Below, in pieces: positions 16,781 through 29,300 of a stretch of 64,000 nt of DNA. The notes beneath the pieces were generated by a model that did not search any database, was not told where the DNA came from, and saw only the letters and a program-made list of their open reading frames with translations. Positions within the stretch are counted from its first letter, which is position 1, and every line of letters begins with the position of its first letter. The position numbers and the translations under genes are program-made. The stretch is taken from positions 124,001 through 188,000 of the forward strand of contig JADFUC010001773.1 of the NCBI GenBank assembly GCA_019722365.1. Direction: 5' to 3'. The DNA is from Lithospermum erythrorhizon. Its lineage: Eukaryota; Streptophyta; Magnoliopsida; Boraginales; Boraginaceae.

Positions 16781-19686
16781 ACTCATTTTTTCCAATAAGC
16801 TTTAGTGAAAACTGAAAAAGAGAAGTTTTGGGGAAGCAAGACTATGAGTAAATAGTTGGTAGATAGTAAAGTTGCTTCTGTTGCAATTTTTTGTGGTTTT
16901 ATATTTCATACTTCTTACTCCACTATTGTGATGAATTAGGTTATTCAATTTCTTGTCAAGACAATTATTTCTTGGCAATCCATAATAATTTTATACTGTA
17001 CCCAAGTTGGATATATCATGGGTAGTGTTGTCGAGTTGGATTGAAGTGGTTATCAGGATAGGATAAATACTTTATCAAGTCGGATGGTTGTTTTGAGTAT
17101 AAAACTATTTTTTTACTCAAGTACGATTCATCATTTTTTATTGTCGTTACCGATCAATCGAGTATGGAACCAGTATCGGATTATGGATCCTCTTACCTCT
17201 CCAAGTTGTGAAAATACTCCAACTATTGAGTGACATTGACTATATCAGTTAGATGTATTGGCATCATATGGGCTCATGGATACAGTAAAGGATTAAGGTT
17301 GTGCTAGATTAGGTTAGGCTTATCAAATTTCCAATCTAGAGAAGCCGCCATGAAGTTCCAAAGCTCAGCTATATTTTTCCTATAAATATACTCCAAATTT
17401 TGATTATGCGTATTTGTACTTTCTTTTGCATGTGTCTGATAGTCAAACATGCACATAATTCAATATTATTGGTATTTATCTTTCTGAAAAGTATTCCTAA
17501 AAATCAAAATCTCGTGTGATTATTGATAATTTGTTTGGTTTGGGAAATGATGATAAAAATATCGATTATAATCAGAGGCTGAGGATCTTCCTTGCTCTGC
17601 TGAATTATCTTTTGCACGTCAGTCTGATCCCAACATGTTTTTTTCTTTTAAAATATCATAGTATGTAGTATTATTTATTTGAATGATCTAGTTGATTTTT
17701 TTTATCAATAAAATTGAAGTTTGAATTTAACAAATATTTTAGCATGAAAAATGGCATGTTAATATATTTAAAACATATTGTCATATATATGTAAATATAT
17801 TTTAATTCAAGTAAGTTAGACACTTTTTTTTTGAGATCAAAGTTCAACCATGAAAATGGAAATGCAATCAAGTTTTTGATAATTTATTGTTTGTATCAAA
17901 AATTCAAAATGTCAATCACTTTGAATTGAATTGAATAACTTATCAAACAATTATATGCAGTTATGTTTATTCTAAACTCAAGCTTTCAAAATTGACCAAT
18001 AAAAAGTCAATAAGGTCATTTAAATAGTAGTAATAATTCTACTAATATTGTAGTTGGGTCTGGGTGCTTTCTCTTTTGTAAAAATATATTACCATTGACA
18101 AGTACAAAGATATCACTCTTTCTAATTTAGTTTAATTGATATTTTTAGTTTACATGATATAATCTTTTATCATGAATAACATTTTAAGTATTTTAATTGC
18201 ACATCTAATGGTATCTATATTATTTTTTGTAATAGAAATAAATTTATGGTTAATTTATCTTGTAACTTAAAAAATATCAATTAAAATGAATTGGTGAAAT
18301 CAATGTTTTTTTGTCTCGAAAATAAACAAATTTAGCTTTTGGTGAAGTGATTATTTTTCCATTAAGCTCTTACCAAATTTAATTTAGAAGACATCTGTTT
18401 AGGTACTAATTGAAAATCTTCTCTCAATCAAATCGTTCAAATGATGGAAATTTATGTTATCTAAATGGAAATTTCTAAGGATCACTATGATTATCTATTT
18501 ACAAGCTTGAATTAATATCAAATAATTCAAGTTCAAATAATTTTCATAATTTCTTAGAAAATTTACAAGCGACCTGTTCTTCGAATTGTTGTCACTAGAC
18601 AAGCAAGCATGTGCATGTTTCATTGTAATTCACATGGTTAATTCATTGTAAAAACCAAATCTTAATCCTTTGGTCTTCATTCGAAGCAAAAGGTGTGCAT
18701 ATGTTCCACCTCATAACGGTGAACTAATAGCATGTGCATCAGGTACCATATTAAATTTACTAAAAATAAAAAATTATGATTTTTTAGTTCCTTTAATTAT
18801 AAAATTATTTATTCACTTCCTTCATTCCTTAAATTTATATTTTCTTTATTATTTTTTCAATAACAAAATGAATAATATGAAATCAAGCAGCATACATAAA
18901 ATCAACCTTTAAAAGTAAAAATAATAATTAATATATTTGGTGAAATTATGAAATTGGATGCATACGCTCTAAGATTCAAATACGAGTAACCCAACATTTG
19001 ATCACTACAACAAGCACTAAAGTAGTGATTCCTCCTTTCTTCATCAAATCAACATACTTGCCGATGTGACTTACCCTATTATATTTAATCGAGCATTTTA
19101 CAAGAAGTTCGACGAAAGATTATTCCGGGTCGAAGATGTCCGGAAGACATTCGAGACATGGAGACAGGATGCACGGATCAATCGTGCTGGGATTACAATC
19201 GTATTTATCGTATTTTCTTTTATGTAGATTGATTTATAATCTATCGATCTATAACTGACAGCTTATTTTGGGATGGACTTCATTTATTCGATGGTATATG
19301 TCTCCTCCTTAATTCAATTGCAGGCGAAGAATTTTACAATTTGCATGAACGAATATCTATTATCGATTTAAATAAAAAAAAATGAAATTCCTACACTGTA
19401 ATTGTCGAAACTTGAATCTAAATTGTTTGATGCCATCAAATCTTAACCATGCATGATTGTAAGGAAGTGGTATAAAAAAATTCCAAAAATCATTGGTGAA
19501 CTCATTATGGTCCATCATGCAAACCCAAATATCAATCTCTATCAAATTTGCCCTAACACTCAAATTATATGTTGCCCTTTCCATGCCTAATGGTCGTTAA
19601 TTGCAGTAATCATCCCAAGAATATGATGTCGAAGTCAAGATTGTCGCCTCAAGAAGCTTTTAAGAATATTGCACCAATGATCCTAA
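16781..19686. other. Gene-poor AT-rich region
   Basis: Holds the 3' untranslated end of the MGR-like gene, then strongly AT-rich DNA with no supportable gene. The only coding-like piece is the fragment at 19021-19227, listed separately. No transposon ends were recognised. Confidence 0.5.
19021..19227 (+). pseudogene. Unidentified coding-like fragment
   Basis: A 68-codon open frame with no ATG at its start, ending in TAG at 19225-19227. The middle looks like genuine protein (for example FNRAFYKKFDERLFRVEDVR followed by KTFETWRQDARINRAG), and the local GC content rises above the flanks. The last ten codons turn hydrophobic and may be intron read-through. I do not recognise the family. It could be an exon remnant or part of a mobile element. 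Confidence 0.3.
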
Positions 19687-20962
19687 ATATTAGAGAGAAG
19701 TGCGATTTAGTCCCTAAATTAATTAAGTAAGCTTATAATTTAAACACTTTGTGCATTATCGGGGTTAAAATACAATTTTGAACAATTTTAGCGTTAGGTT
19801 GTAACGCTGGCAGAACGGCCCTTATTAGCTGCATAAATTGCCTCATTCTATTCCCTAACACTTTAATATTAATTACTTTAATTTGTAATATTTGAAAAAA
19901 TATCTCTAGATTAAGATTTTAAGGTATATATTAAAATTAAATATTTTAAGATAATTATAATATTATTTTGAAATATTTTAATATAACTTTGAGTAGAATT
20001 AATATTTTTTATTATAAGTTTATTATCCTTTCTATGTTTAGATAATTAATATAATATTAATTTGAAATATTTTAATATACACTTTGAGTAAATTAATATT
20101 TTTTTATTATGTTTATTATCCTCTATATTTATTATGAAATATTCAATATTTTTTTTACCATACATTAAATATTTCAATCATATATATATGTGTATGTATT
20201 GATTTTATAAATAAATTAAAACAAGTACATTATATAATATTAATATATTTAATGTAACCTATATAAAACGAGAACCACGCATTAATTAACAAAATTACAT
20301 CATTATATGATAACATTTAATGTAAATATTCTTTATTGAATATTTCACACAAATATTGAGGATAAACAAACTCATAATAAAATATATTAATGTTATTCAA
20401 AGTTAATATATTAAAATATTTTAAAATAATATTATATTAATTATCTTAAACACAAATTTTAATATATATCTTAAAATCTTAATCTAGAGATATTTTTAAA
20501 TATTACAAAGAATTGAGCATTAATGCTGCTACTAGTGGACCAAATGGTAACCACGCTGCATAATTAACAAAATCACATCATCATTCTATAATAAATATTT
20601 AATGTAAAAAAATTTTAATAATATTTCATAATAAATATAGAGGATAATAAACTCATAATAAAATATATTAATGTTATTCAAAGTTAATATATTAAAATAT
20701 TTCAAAATAATATTATAGTACTATCTTAAAATATTAAATTTTAATATATACCTTAAAACGTTAATCTGTAGATATTTTTCAATGCCATAATTATATTAAA
20801 GTAATAAGGACCAAATGAGAACCATTTGTACACTAACAGAGACCATTTCTGCAACGTTACAACTTACAACACACAAAACTCTTCAAAATTATATTTTCGA
20901 CCCAAAAATAATGAAACGGTTAAACGACACACTTAGTGACTAAACACGTTCGTGTATAATAT
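19687..20962. mobile_element. Foldback-type inverted-repeat element with internally duplicated arm
   Basis: The left arm (about 19690-20170) matches the reverse complement of the right arm (about 20575-20950) over several hundred bases. The match includes the TTTAGTC motif near each end, a shared GTTGTAACG stretch, and long runs such as AAATATTTTAATATA. The right half is itself duplicated head to tail (about 20273-20547 and 20548-20815). Candidate ends read ATATTAG on the left and ATAATAT on the right, and each is followed outward by CTAA, a possible short target duplication. No coding capacity. It resembles a large MITE or a non-autonomous Mutator-like element. Confidence 0.6.
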
Positions 20963-21868
20963 CTAAGATTATTACTACAATGTTACTAATTTACCGAAAC
21001 GAAATAATTTTATCATACTTACTTTATTCATTCCTATTGAGGCAATACAGGCCTATATGTTTTATTTCATTGGCATTTGCAGGTGATATTAATATCTAAT
21101 GTACCAGGCTTATTGTTTTAGGATCATGTATTCCAAATCTAGAAGACATAATAAAATTGAAGAACCCAAAAGGAGCATAGATATTGTCATATTCAATCCA
21201 ATTGTGATGGTTGGCTACTTGGCTGTATAATTTCTTATCGTTGAAAGTGATATTTAATGATCTTTGCCCTACCACAAGGGGCTACTTAGATATGTGGTTG
21301 CAATTCTTGCTTGTTGATAGATCCTGGCTAATGGCTATTCCTTTCATTTTCATACTCCATATAATCATTTTTAATGTTCAACTTATTCTCATGTACCAAT
21401 ACGTTTAGATTTTCCATTATTCAGGAAATTAGTTTATATTCTTACTATTTTTAGCTTATTATTTTGTACCCATTCGCATACAAATTAACGAAAATAAAAA
21501 GAGTCAAAAAGTCGCATCAAAAACGTAGAATCTATTATCTGCTAATCAAACAATATCATTGGTTGGTTGTTTATTTAAGAGAAAAAATAGCCAAAAAATA
21601 CATTAAAAACGTAAAACGTTATTTATTACGCTAAAACGACAACAATAAAAAATAATTTCTTTGGCTAAAACGACAACTATAAAAAAACTGAAAGGCACTA
21701 GTTACTAAAAGATTGGTCATTTTGACTTTTTGATAGCTTATAATTTTAAATTTTAATTAAATATATTTTGCTTGTATCAGATAATATTTGATTTGTAATT
21801 ATATCAATAAAAAATACATTTCAAATTCTTCCATCGATATTTTTTAATCAAATATGGAATATTATACA
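20963..21868. other. Short AT-rich spacer between two mobile elements
   Basis: No gene or repeat recognised. The short open frame at about 21211-21408 has no coding character. Confidence 0.4.
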
Positions 21869-22705
21869 AACATAAACGTAGGAAATCGTGACTGTGGTCC
21901 CGCAAGCGCGATGACATGATTTCGGCCCCGCAGCGATTAATCAAGTATTAGTCCCAAGAATTGACTTTTTTATCGTATTTAGTCCCTTAAAATATTAATT
22001 CTCAAGTAACAAGAACGCTTTTATAACGCTTTTTGTAGTCAATTTGGGTGATAATATAATTTTTGAAGACCTTTGGGGTTAAATGTAATTATGAATACTT
22101 TTTGGACTTTTTTGGATGTTTTCCCTCCAAATATTACGACTTTTTTCCCACCAAATTCATTAAAAGCTTTCTCCATTTAACAACTTATATCTACCCTCCT
22201 TTTTCATTTATCATAAATTCTTACATTCAATATCATTTTTGTCCCAAAAAGTTATCCAGTTTCTAATATTTTCAATGCAAAAAACAAAAGAACAAGCTAC
22301 TAATAACTCTAAGAAAGTTGGAAATTAATGTGTAGTTATTGTAATACTCAATATATGTATTTGTAATTTTAAATACTATGTAACGATATTCTATCGCTAA
22401 TATATAATAAAAAAATTAATCTATCCAAATGGAGTATTTATTTGACGTGAATTTGAGTTTGAATATAAGAATATATTCTAATACGAGTATTGAATAATGA
22501 CAATAATAAGTGGAGAGGATAGACAAGCATTATTCGAAATGATAAATATTAGTACTCAAACCAAGGTAGAATTCCTCAAACCAAACACCACACTATGTTT
22601 TACTGATAATAAAAATAAGCAAACTCAAATCTACTGGCTTAAACACCCTTATAGTATCCCAACTTCAACTTGCAAGAATGAGATCAACCAACCTAAATTA
22701 GTAAA

Positions 22706-22824
22706 ATGGATTCAAATTCAACCTCCACGCCGCCCACCGCCACCACCAACCAACAACCACCAAAAAATTCCTCTTCCAAAACGCCTCAATCTCCAACTCT
22801 ACCTCGCTTCCTATACTTCGCTAA
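22706..22824 (+). pseudogene. Coding-like fragment A inside the MULE
   Basis: Starts at an ATG and encodes about 40 residues rich in Ser, Thr, Pro, Asn and Gln (MDSNSTSTPPTATT, later PRFLYFAN). It ends where AAC meets a GTAC that could be a splice donor, and the frame stops two codons later. The codon pattern suggests a captured 5' exon. The gene of origin is unknown. Confidence 0.35.
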
Positions 22825-22933
22825 CGTACTTTAACAAGACGCTTCTTTACCACGTTTGTAGCAAAATTACCAGAAATTATCACTAATTTTATCAAAATTA
22901 ACAACATCAAGTCTTTTTGGGTACAACATTTTT

Positions 22934-23155
22934 ATGGAATTTGCTTTAGTCAGTTTTGAAGATTCAAAATGTGAAAATGGGTTCTTTGAGGATTTTAAGG
23001 CGTGGAAAAATTGTTTGGTTTTGCGATATTTTGGGTTATTGAAGAGAAATGAGATATTCCATCAAATGGTGAAGAACGCTCAGCGGGATTGGGAGAGGGG
23101 AGCGCTCTCGGGTCTATACACCTCTGGCAGAGCTGGAGCTGAGCTGGGCGGTTAA
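22934..23155 (+). pseudogene. Coding-like fragment B inside the MULE
   Basis: A 73-codon open frame from an ATG to a TAA, with a GC-rich 3' half (about 23070-23155). The peptide is acidic at first (FEDSKCENGFFEDFKAWKN) and later basic (KNAQRDWERG). It is not recognised. Together with fragment A on the same strand it may be pieces of one captured gene or of two. Confidence 0.35.
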
Positions 23156-23632
23156 AGTAGTCAAACACCACAGCACACCGTATCAAGAACTTTTTTATAA
23201 AACGACAATTTTGCCCTTAATGAAACTTCCTAACTACTACACTGCAATGTGAGGCCATTTCATACCCTAATCCACTACATCAAGAATTTAATAATTTTGC
23301 CCTTAATGAAACTTCCTAACTACTACACTTGCAAATTGGACTTTCATGACATTTGGAGGGAAAACATAAAAAAAAGTCCAAAAGTATTCATAATTACATT
23401 TTAACCCCAAAAAGTCTTTAAAATTATATTATCACCCCAAAATTGACCCCGAAACGTTATAAAACGTTACTTGTTAATGAAATTAATATTTTAGGGACTA
23501 AATGCGATAAAAAAGTCAATTACTGACCACTGGCAACAATGTTATTTCACGACTAAATCAGCACCATCAAGCACTTACTCACACTACTGCATGCAATTTC
23601 CTCCAACATAAACAATCAAAAATATTTTAAGA

Positions 23633-24089
23633 TATGTCAAAGTTTTTTTTTTAGGTAAAAAACTTTCTATTATATCACAAAAGAATTACATAATGGGCAT
23701 TTTCCATAAACAAAACAAAACAGATATACCCACAACTATACCAAAATATCAACTGAAAATCCCTATTCAACACATATCTTCCAATTATACTTATTTCTAG
23801 GGACTTTTCATTTACAAATCCTACTCTAATGGTAATAATGCAAACATTATACAATTTGCTCTATGGTCCTATGTGCACTTCCAAAAACTCTATTGTTCCT
23901 CTCCTTTCAAACTTCATAGACAACACAACCCAAACCCAACTTCTTCAACTTGTTACGGAAAGAATCACCTTCCTCCAAATCTCCCCTGCAAACCTGCACT
24001 CAAAAACAAATGATATACTCATCCTCATCACACAACATACAACCTTTTCCCACCTCAATTCCCATCCTTGCAAGGGTATGTCAAAGTTT
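23633..24089 (-). mobile_element. 5'-truncated LINE (non-LTR retrotransposon) remnant
   Basis: Lies on the minus strand between a direct repeat TATGTCAAAGTTT at 23633-23645 and 24077-24089. A run of ten T at 23643-23652 represents the poly(A) tail. Translating the minus strand in shifting frames gives CMLCDEDE, then FVFECRFAGEIWRKVI, then KERNNRVFGSAHRTIEQIV. These match the zinc-binding (zf-RVT) end of plant LINE reverse transcriptases. Frameshifts and an in-frame stop (before KERNNR) show that it is dead. Only the last 430 bp or so of the element inserted. Confidence 0.75.
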
Positions 24090-24649
24090 CGGAATGGAGA
24101 CAGTAATTCTTTTCGGTAAAAGACAGTTGATAACATGTTTGTATTTATTCATTTAGAAATATTTCTTTTGATTACCCGTATTTTAAAGAGATAAAACCAA
24201 GATATATTTTTGCCAAATATTACCTTCATATCCCTAAAAGATTGTCACATTTGTCTATTTGTCTTTTTCATATGATCAAAGATTAACAAACTTTACTATC
24301 TTAATTCACATCCAAAACTTATACTTGAATTAAATTTATCAAATTAATAATAAAATATATTGATCATGACGGAATTTCTAATTCTAAGTTTTGTACAATG
24401 ACAACGGTCCAATTTAGAAAAGAAAGAAAGATGGAGAGATCACTATTCACTATAAAAGGCTATCATCGATTGGTCTCCCCCATGATGAAATTTCATACGG
24501 AGTAGTATTGAGATGTTCATTGTATGATTTTGTGGCTGGCTACTATTTTTATTGCCTTATTATGATTGCTTACATTAGTTACATATGCAAATAATTGTCG
24601 GACATTTTTATCTTATTCTATAAAGAATTGTTAAGAAGGTAATTTTGTT

Positions 24650-24741
24650 GGCAGAACATGTAAATTGATGACTAAATGATGTGGAAATTTAGTATGGCAG
24701 AACATGTTAATTGATGACTAAATGAAGTGGAAATTTAGTAC
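24650..24741 (+). repeat. Two tandem copies of a 46-bp unit
   Basis: Units 24650-24695 and 24696-24741 both begin GGCAGAACATGT and end GTGGAAATTTAGTA. They differ at only a few positions. The array stops 10 bases before the left end of the Harbinger element. Confidence 0.85.
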
Positions 24742-24748
24742 TAAACAT

Positions 24749-26380
24749 TAATGCTAAGAACACCTCTAATAGGAGGTATTTGAAGTGATATTTAGCTTCA
24801 ATGGAAAGTATTTCATTCAATAATTTTTGTGCCCATTTTTGATAAAATTATTCAATAATCTCCAAATAATTCTGACAAAAAGATGGGAGTAGGGCATTTG
24901 GCAAGACACGGTGAAAGGCATGGGATAAGGTGATATCACTCTTATCCAATCGCACGCCACTAAATATTTTATCCCCTCTATTTAATTTGGTGTTCTTGTA
25001 TTATTGTTTCAACTTTTTTAATTTTTTTTTACCAATATTTTTTATTTTTAATTGTCTATAAATAAAGCATTGTGATTTAGATGATTCCGAACAAAAAATC
25101 TTATTTTCACTTTCTCTTCATTTCAAGTATTTTGCTAATTTATCCTCTCATTTCATGATCCAAATCAAAATTATAATTATCCTTCAAATTTCAGGAATTC
25201 TAATCAACCACCCTCAAACCCCCAACATTCAAAACCCAAAAATCCAAGAAAATATAGGAACGATGCCCAATTTACAAACACGCTTATGATGCCACCTAAT
25301 CCAAATTTTAGCGCCACCAAATTCTAATTTTAGATGAATATCCCTGTTCGACGTTATCACGTGTTGGGCCAGGTCCCCAAATAACACGCATATCGGTATT
25401 GTAAGTTTCCACACGTAAAACTACACCGTGAATGGTCGCACTACAATCTCACATACTATCTCGCCGATGGAATCTATCCGAAATGGTCTGTGTTTGTCCA
25501 ATCAATTCATTTTCCCCAAGGTGAGAAAGCTCAATTGTTCGTAGCACTCCAAGAATCTTGTCGAAAAGACGTGAAACGTGCATTTGGAGTTCTCCAAGCA
25601 CGTTTTAGTATCATTCGACAACGAGCAAGATTGTGGGATTTGAACGTCTATAAAAATTATGAGGCTGCATTATATTGCCATATCACGACAAGTTTGGCGA
25701 CGAACGGTATACATACAATCGGTCAGTATCCCGATTCCGAACCACGCACTGCTGCCCGAAGGCCAACCGCAGTTACCGTAGTTCAAGACATGTTCAAGCT
25801 GGACCGAATCGCATATTCATACTAGACTGGAATCCGCTGATGAGCCAAACATATCCAATTGAGTAAGATCTCATCGAGCACATTTAGTGTCGAGCTCAAC
25901 CAAAATTAGATTTCAAATTGTTTGTTTACTTTCTAAAAAATATTTGAGTGTGTCTTTGTTGTCTTTTTCCGAATAAATTGTGTAAGCTCGCTTTTGTCTT
26001 TTTTATATAATATCATGTATTTGTTGTGATTTTAAGACTATAATAATTTGTTTTTAATACAATTATAATGACAAAAAATAAATTTAATTATTTTTTCATG
26101 TTGAAAAATAAATATAAAATATTTATTATTATTATTATTCAAAAATATAATTATAATTATAAAATCATAATAACATATAATAATAAGTTATAGAACGAAT
26201 ATAATGATATACGTTAATCAATGCTATGAAAGATAAAACGACGACAAGAGAAACGAATATATTTTAAATATTTTCTATTGAAGAGCGTAAAAATTAAGGT
26301 GAATATTCACGATACGAAATATAATAAAGTTGACGTTGGCATTTAAATATTTATATAAAATAGAGATTGTCTAAGCCTAA
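24749..26380 (+). mobile_element. Degenerate PIF/Harbinger DNA transposon
   Basis: The element runs from 24752 to 26377 (1626 bp) and is flanked by the trinucleotide TAA on both sides (24749-24751, 26378-26380), as expected for PIF/Harbinger. The terminal inverted repeats (24752-24768 and 26361-26377) match at about 12 of 16 positions. It encloses a transposase fragment. At about 1.6 kb it is too short to hold both Harbinger proteins, so it is a deletion derivative. Confidence 0.65.
25400..25825 (+). pseudogene. PIF/Harbinger transposase, C-terminal fragment
   Basis: The frame is open from about 25400 to a TAG at 25823-25825. It contains YYLADGIYPKWSVF, then CRKDVKRAFGVLQARFSIIR, then RARLWD, the hallmark C-terminal block of ALP1/HARBI1-like DDE transposases (DDE_Tnp_4), including the final catalytic region with ADGIYP. 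Upstream, where the first DDE residues should be, the frame is broken and the sequence is Pro/Asn-rich with no clear similarity. It has no start codon of its own. It lies within the element defined by the TAA-flanked inverted repeats and is not expected to be active. Confidence 0.8.
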
Positions 26381-29300
26381 ATTATGATAACATCCAAGCA
26401 CATCTGAGCTGGCAGAAGTCATTATCCAATATGCAGTGAGGGAATTGAGTGTTGTGTACTTGTGTGGTAGCCAATTATTAAGACAAGTTGGTGTCACTGT
26501 CAGAATATATGACCTGAATTAATCAAGCATTTGCATTTTAGGATCTGTCGCCGGCTTGTTTTTAATTTTATTTCATAAAAAATCACCTTAATTATATCTA
26601 AATAAAAAAATTAATAAATTTGGTTAATAATATTTCATCCTTGATTCTCTTATCATATTGCATGTTAAAAGTAAAATACAGATTAATTTAAAATTAAAAT
26701 TTGATTATTTTTTATTAATAAATCAAACATATCGATTTAAACTAAAATGGAGAAATTAGTAATTAATTATTTTCTAAACACAATATATAATACTCCGTAT
26801 ACAATAGGAAAACCGATTTACTATTATTTTTTTAAAAAATTATTAAGTTGGGATATATATAATTAATAATCAACTGGTACTTGATAAGTTGATATGCTTA
26901 GCATGTTGCTTAGATTTTGTAATAGAGGATAATATTGCTTTCTTTAATCAACTCTATGAATAATTAATTATCGTACACATCACCATCTTGTGTTTGTCTC
27001 CTTCCGTTATTCTACTATTTTTATTTTAATTAATTTCTCGGTCTATGATATTTATACCGCCAAGTAAAGTGCTGAATCGACTACAAAAGTCGCTCAAATT
27101 AACGATTTCCTATTTTATTATTCATAAATTTTTTATTTTAATTTTCATAAGAATCCTTCACACAGAATCGCCTAACAAGATAAATTCTTCATAAACTACC
27201 ACTATAAATATTATCTACTATGTAATATCTATAATTATCATCAAGAGAAAATAAAAAGCTTCGTTTCACAATCCTCTATCTTTTATTTTCTCTTCATGAT
27301 AACTTTTCATCTTATTTCTTTTTGTGTTTTTTTTTAAATTTTTTTTCATTATAATTTTGTTATAAAATAATAAATAAATAATAAATAGAGAAACAATAGA
27401 TTGAAAGATGAGGTAAAACTAATAAAGAGGGAAAATTAAGAATGAAGTGTGAGAGGTTATTAGTAGAAGTGAAGATTAGAATCAAACGATTTGCATTGGA
27501 ACTAAAACTGTAAGTAAGTTACTAGGAGAGCTTCATGATGTTTGGAGTTAAGATTTCTCTCGAATTTCATTAGTTTCTTTTTAACTCTCAAGCTTGCATA
27601 TAAAGTCAAGGAAGAACATGTGTATTTCAAAAATGTCACGTTTCAATGTAAATAAGATCTCAATGATTGAAATTATAAGTTATTAAAAGAATTGAAGGAA
27701 GGATCCGAACTCTTATAATTGCCTCAAACATAAAACTACTCCGTAATATTTTGAGAAGAAGAAAATAAAATTTAGAGAAAAATACTTATGGCGGAGAAGT
27801 GATTTAATATGTATATCAGTATTATATCATATGATATCATTTATTTGATTAGCGATAATTTGATACTCTGTTTGAAATTATACAGATAATCTAACTTTAA
27901 TTTAAATGAGTATGTTTTTATTTAATAAATTTTTATAGGTTAAAAATGAATATGACCGAGTTAGTTGAAATTCTTTTGTTCATTCCAATCTAAATAGATA
28001 CGGTAAAAGAAGAGTTGCGACAAGTAACACGATACAATAATAACGAATTAAAATTAACTGATATATCCTCTTCAAACGCATATTCAGTCTCATAATATTA
28101 TATGCTAATGTTTTATCATCTTTTATTTATCAATGTGAACATGAAAATTCTGTTCCTAATGTGTAGGCATGTAAATATATACTCATCGACAAATGGACTA
28201 CCACCTAATTTTCCTAAACTGATCTCTATATATTACATTTAATTAATTTAACAACTATACCATATATTATTCCATCTATTTCATAAAAATTGTTTAATTT
28301 TTTTTTTGAAGTTTAAAAGACAATATTTTAATATTAGTTAAAACTAATATATCTCCTAAAACGTATATAAAAATGATCTAATGAGAAAAGTTGGGTGAAA
28401 TGAAAAAATAGTAAAATTATACAATCTTTCCTGAGATAGATATCTAACCTTCACCATCAATCACGGTTCAACCCCACCCCATCCAAATGAACTAATGAAT
28501 GAATGGATTATAATCTCAAGAGTTTTTTTAAATGTGATTATAATGCTCGAGGTGTCAAAATCACTCTAATAGTACAGTTGAAGTAGATGTGGGGGCAATA
28601 AATACTTAAAGTCTTAAAATACTGCGCCGCTTGATTATTTTATGTTAATCAATACTTTAAGTTTGAAATCAACATCATCTCTTATAATGGGGTGTATGTT
28701 TGATGTATTGGTTATGCATTCATCTCTAAGAATAGAGGTTAAAGGTATAAGTCTTGTCTGTACAGGACGGATCTCAATGTGTCCAAAATAGTTTAAAGGA
28801 TCTAACGTCAGAAAAGACATTAACGTTTTCAACGCCACTTATAATATCGACGCGACTAATTATGAGGACATCACGTTGTGTTACTCATTCATTTATCGTT
28901 AATTGCTAGCTTAACGAAGTATACTTCATCCATTTATATTTTTCAATTTTTAAAACATCAGTTCTTCTTGATTTTATATTGGGGCCTAACCCTCTTCCCC
29001 ATGTACGCATTTTTGATAATTAGGAACACCCACAGATCCATCCACTGTGGTTAAGTTGACATGATCTATGGTATTCACCAATTTGTCAAAAGATGATGGA
29101 TATGGGGGTTTACAGAGGAAGAGGGTCGTATTTTGTCTAAAATAGCAAGATTTCGGATGTTTTAAAAAGTGAAAATGTAAATGGATTAAATTACTCTTCA
29201 TTAAACTAACAATTTCCCAACATTTAACACGTAGAGTGGCATGAGTGAGTAACTTTAACATGAGTAATCATATACGGCCCAAAAACGAGCCGTATAATTA

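Larger units (their letters stand above)
21869..23613. mobile_element. Non-autonomous Mutator-like element (MULE) carrying gene-like cargo
   Basis: The element spans 21878-23604 (1727 bp) and is flanked by an exact 9-bp direct repeat, AACATAAAC, at 21869-21877 and 23605-23613, the target-duplication length typical of MULEs. The terminal inverted repeats are about 255 bp (21878-22132 and 23351-23604) and begin GTAGGAAAT and GGAGGAAAT. They are diverged in the outer 80 bp and closely similar further in, for example around GACTTTTTTATCG and TTTTCCCTCCAAAT. No transposase is present. The interior contains two coding-like stretches (22706-22824 and 22934-23155) and a direct repeat containing TTGCCCTTAATGAAACTTCC at about 23208 and 23294. 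This architecture is that of a Pack-MULE, although the source genes are not recognised. Confidence 0.72.

Noticed and set aside
28986..29261. Minus-strand open frame of 91 codons
   Set aside because: No start context, no recognisable domain, and no similarity I could see. It reads as chance openness or repeat DNA.
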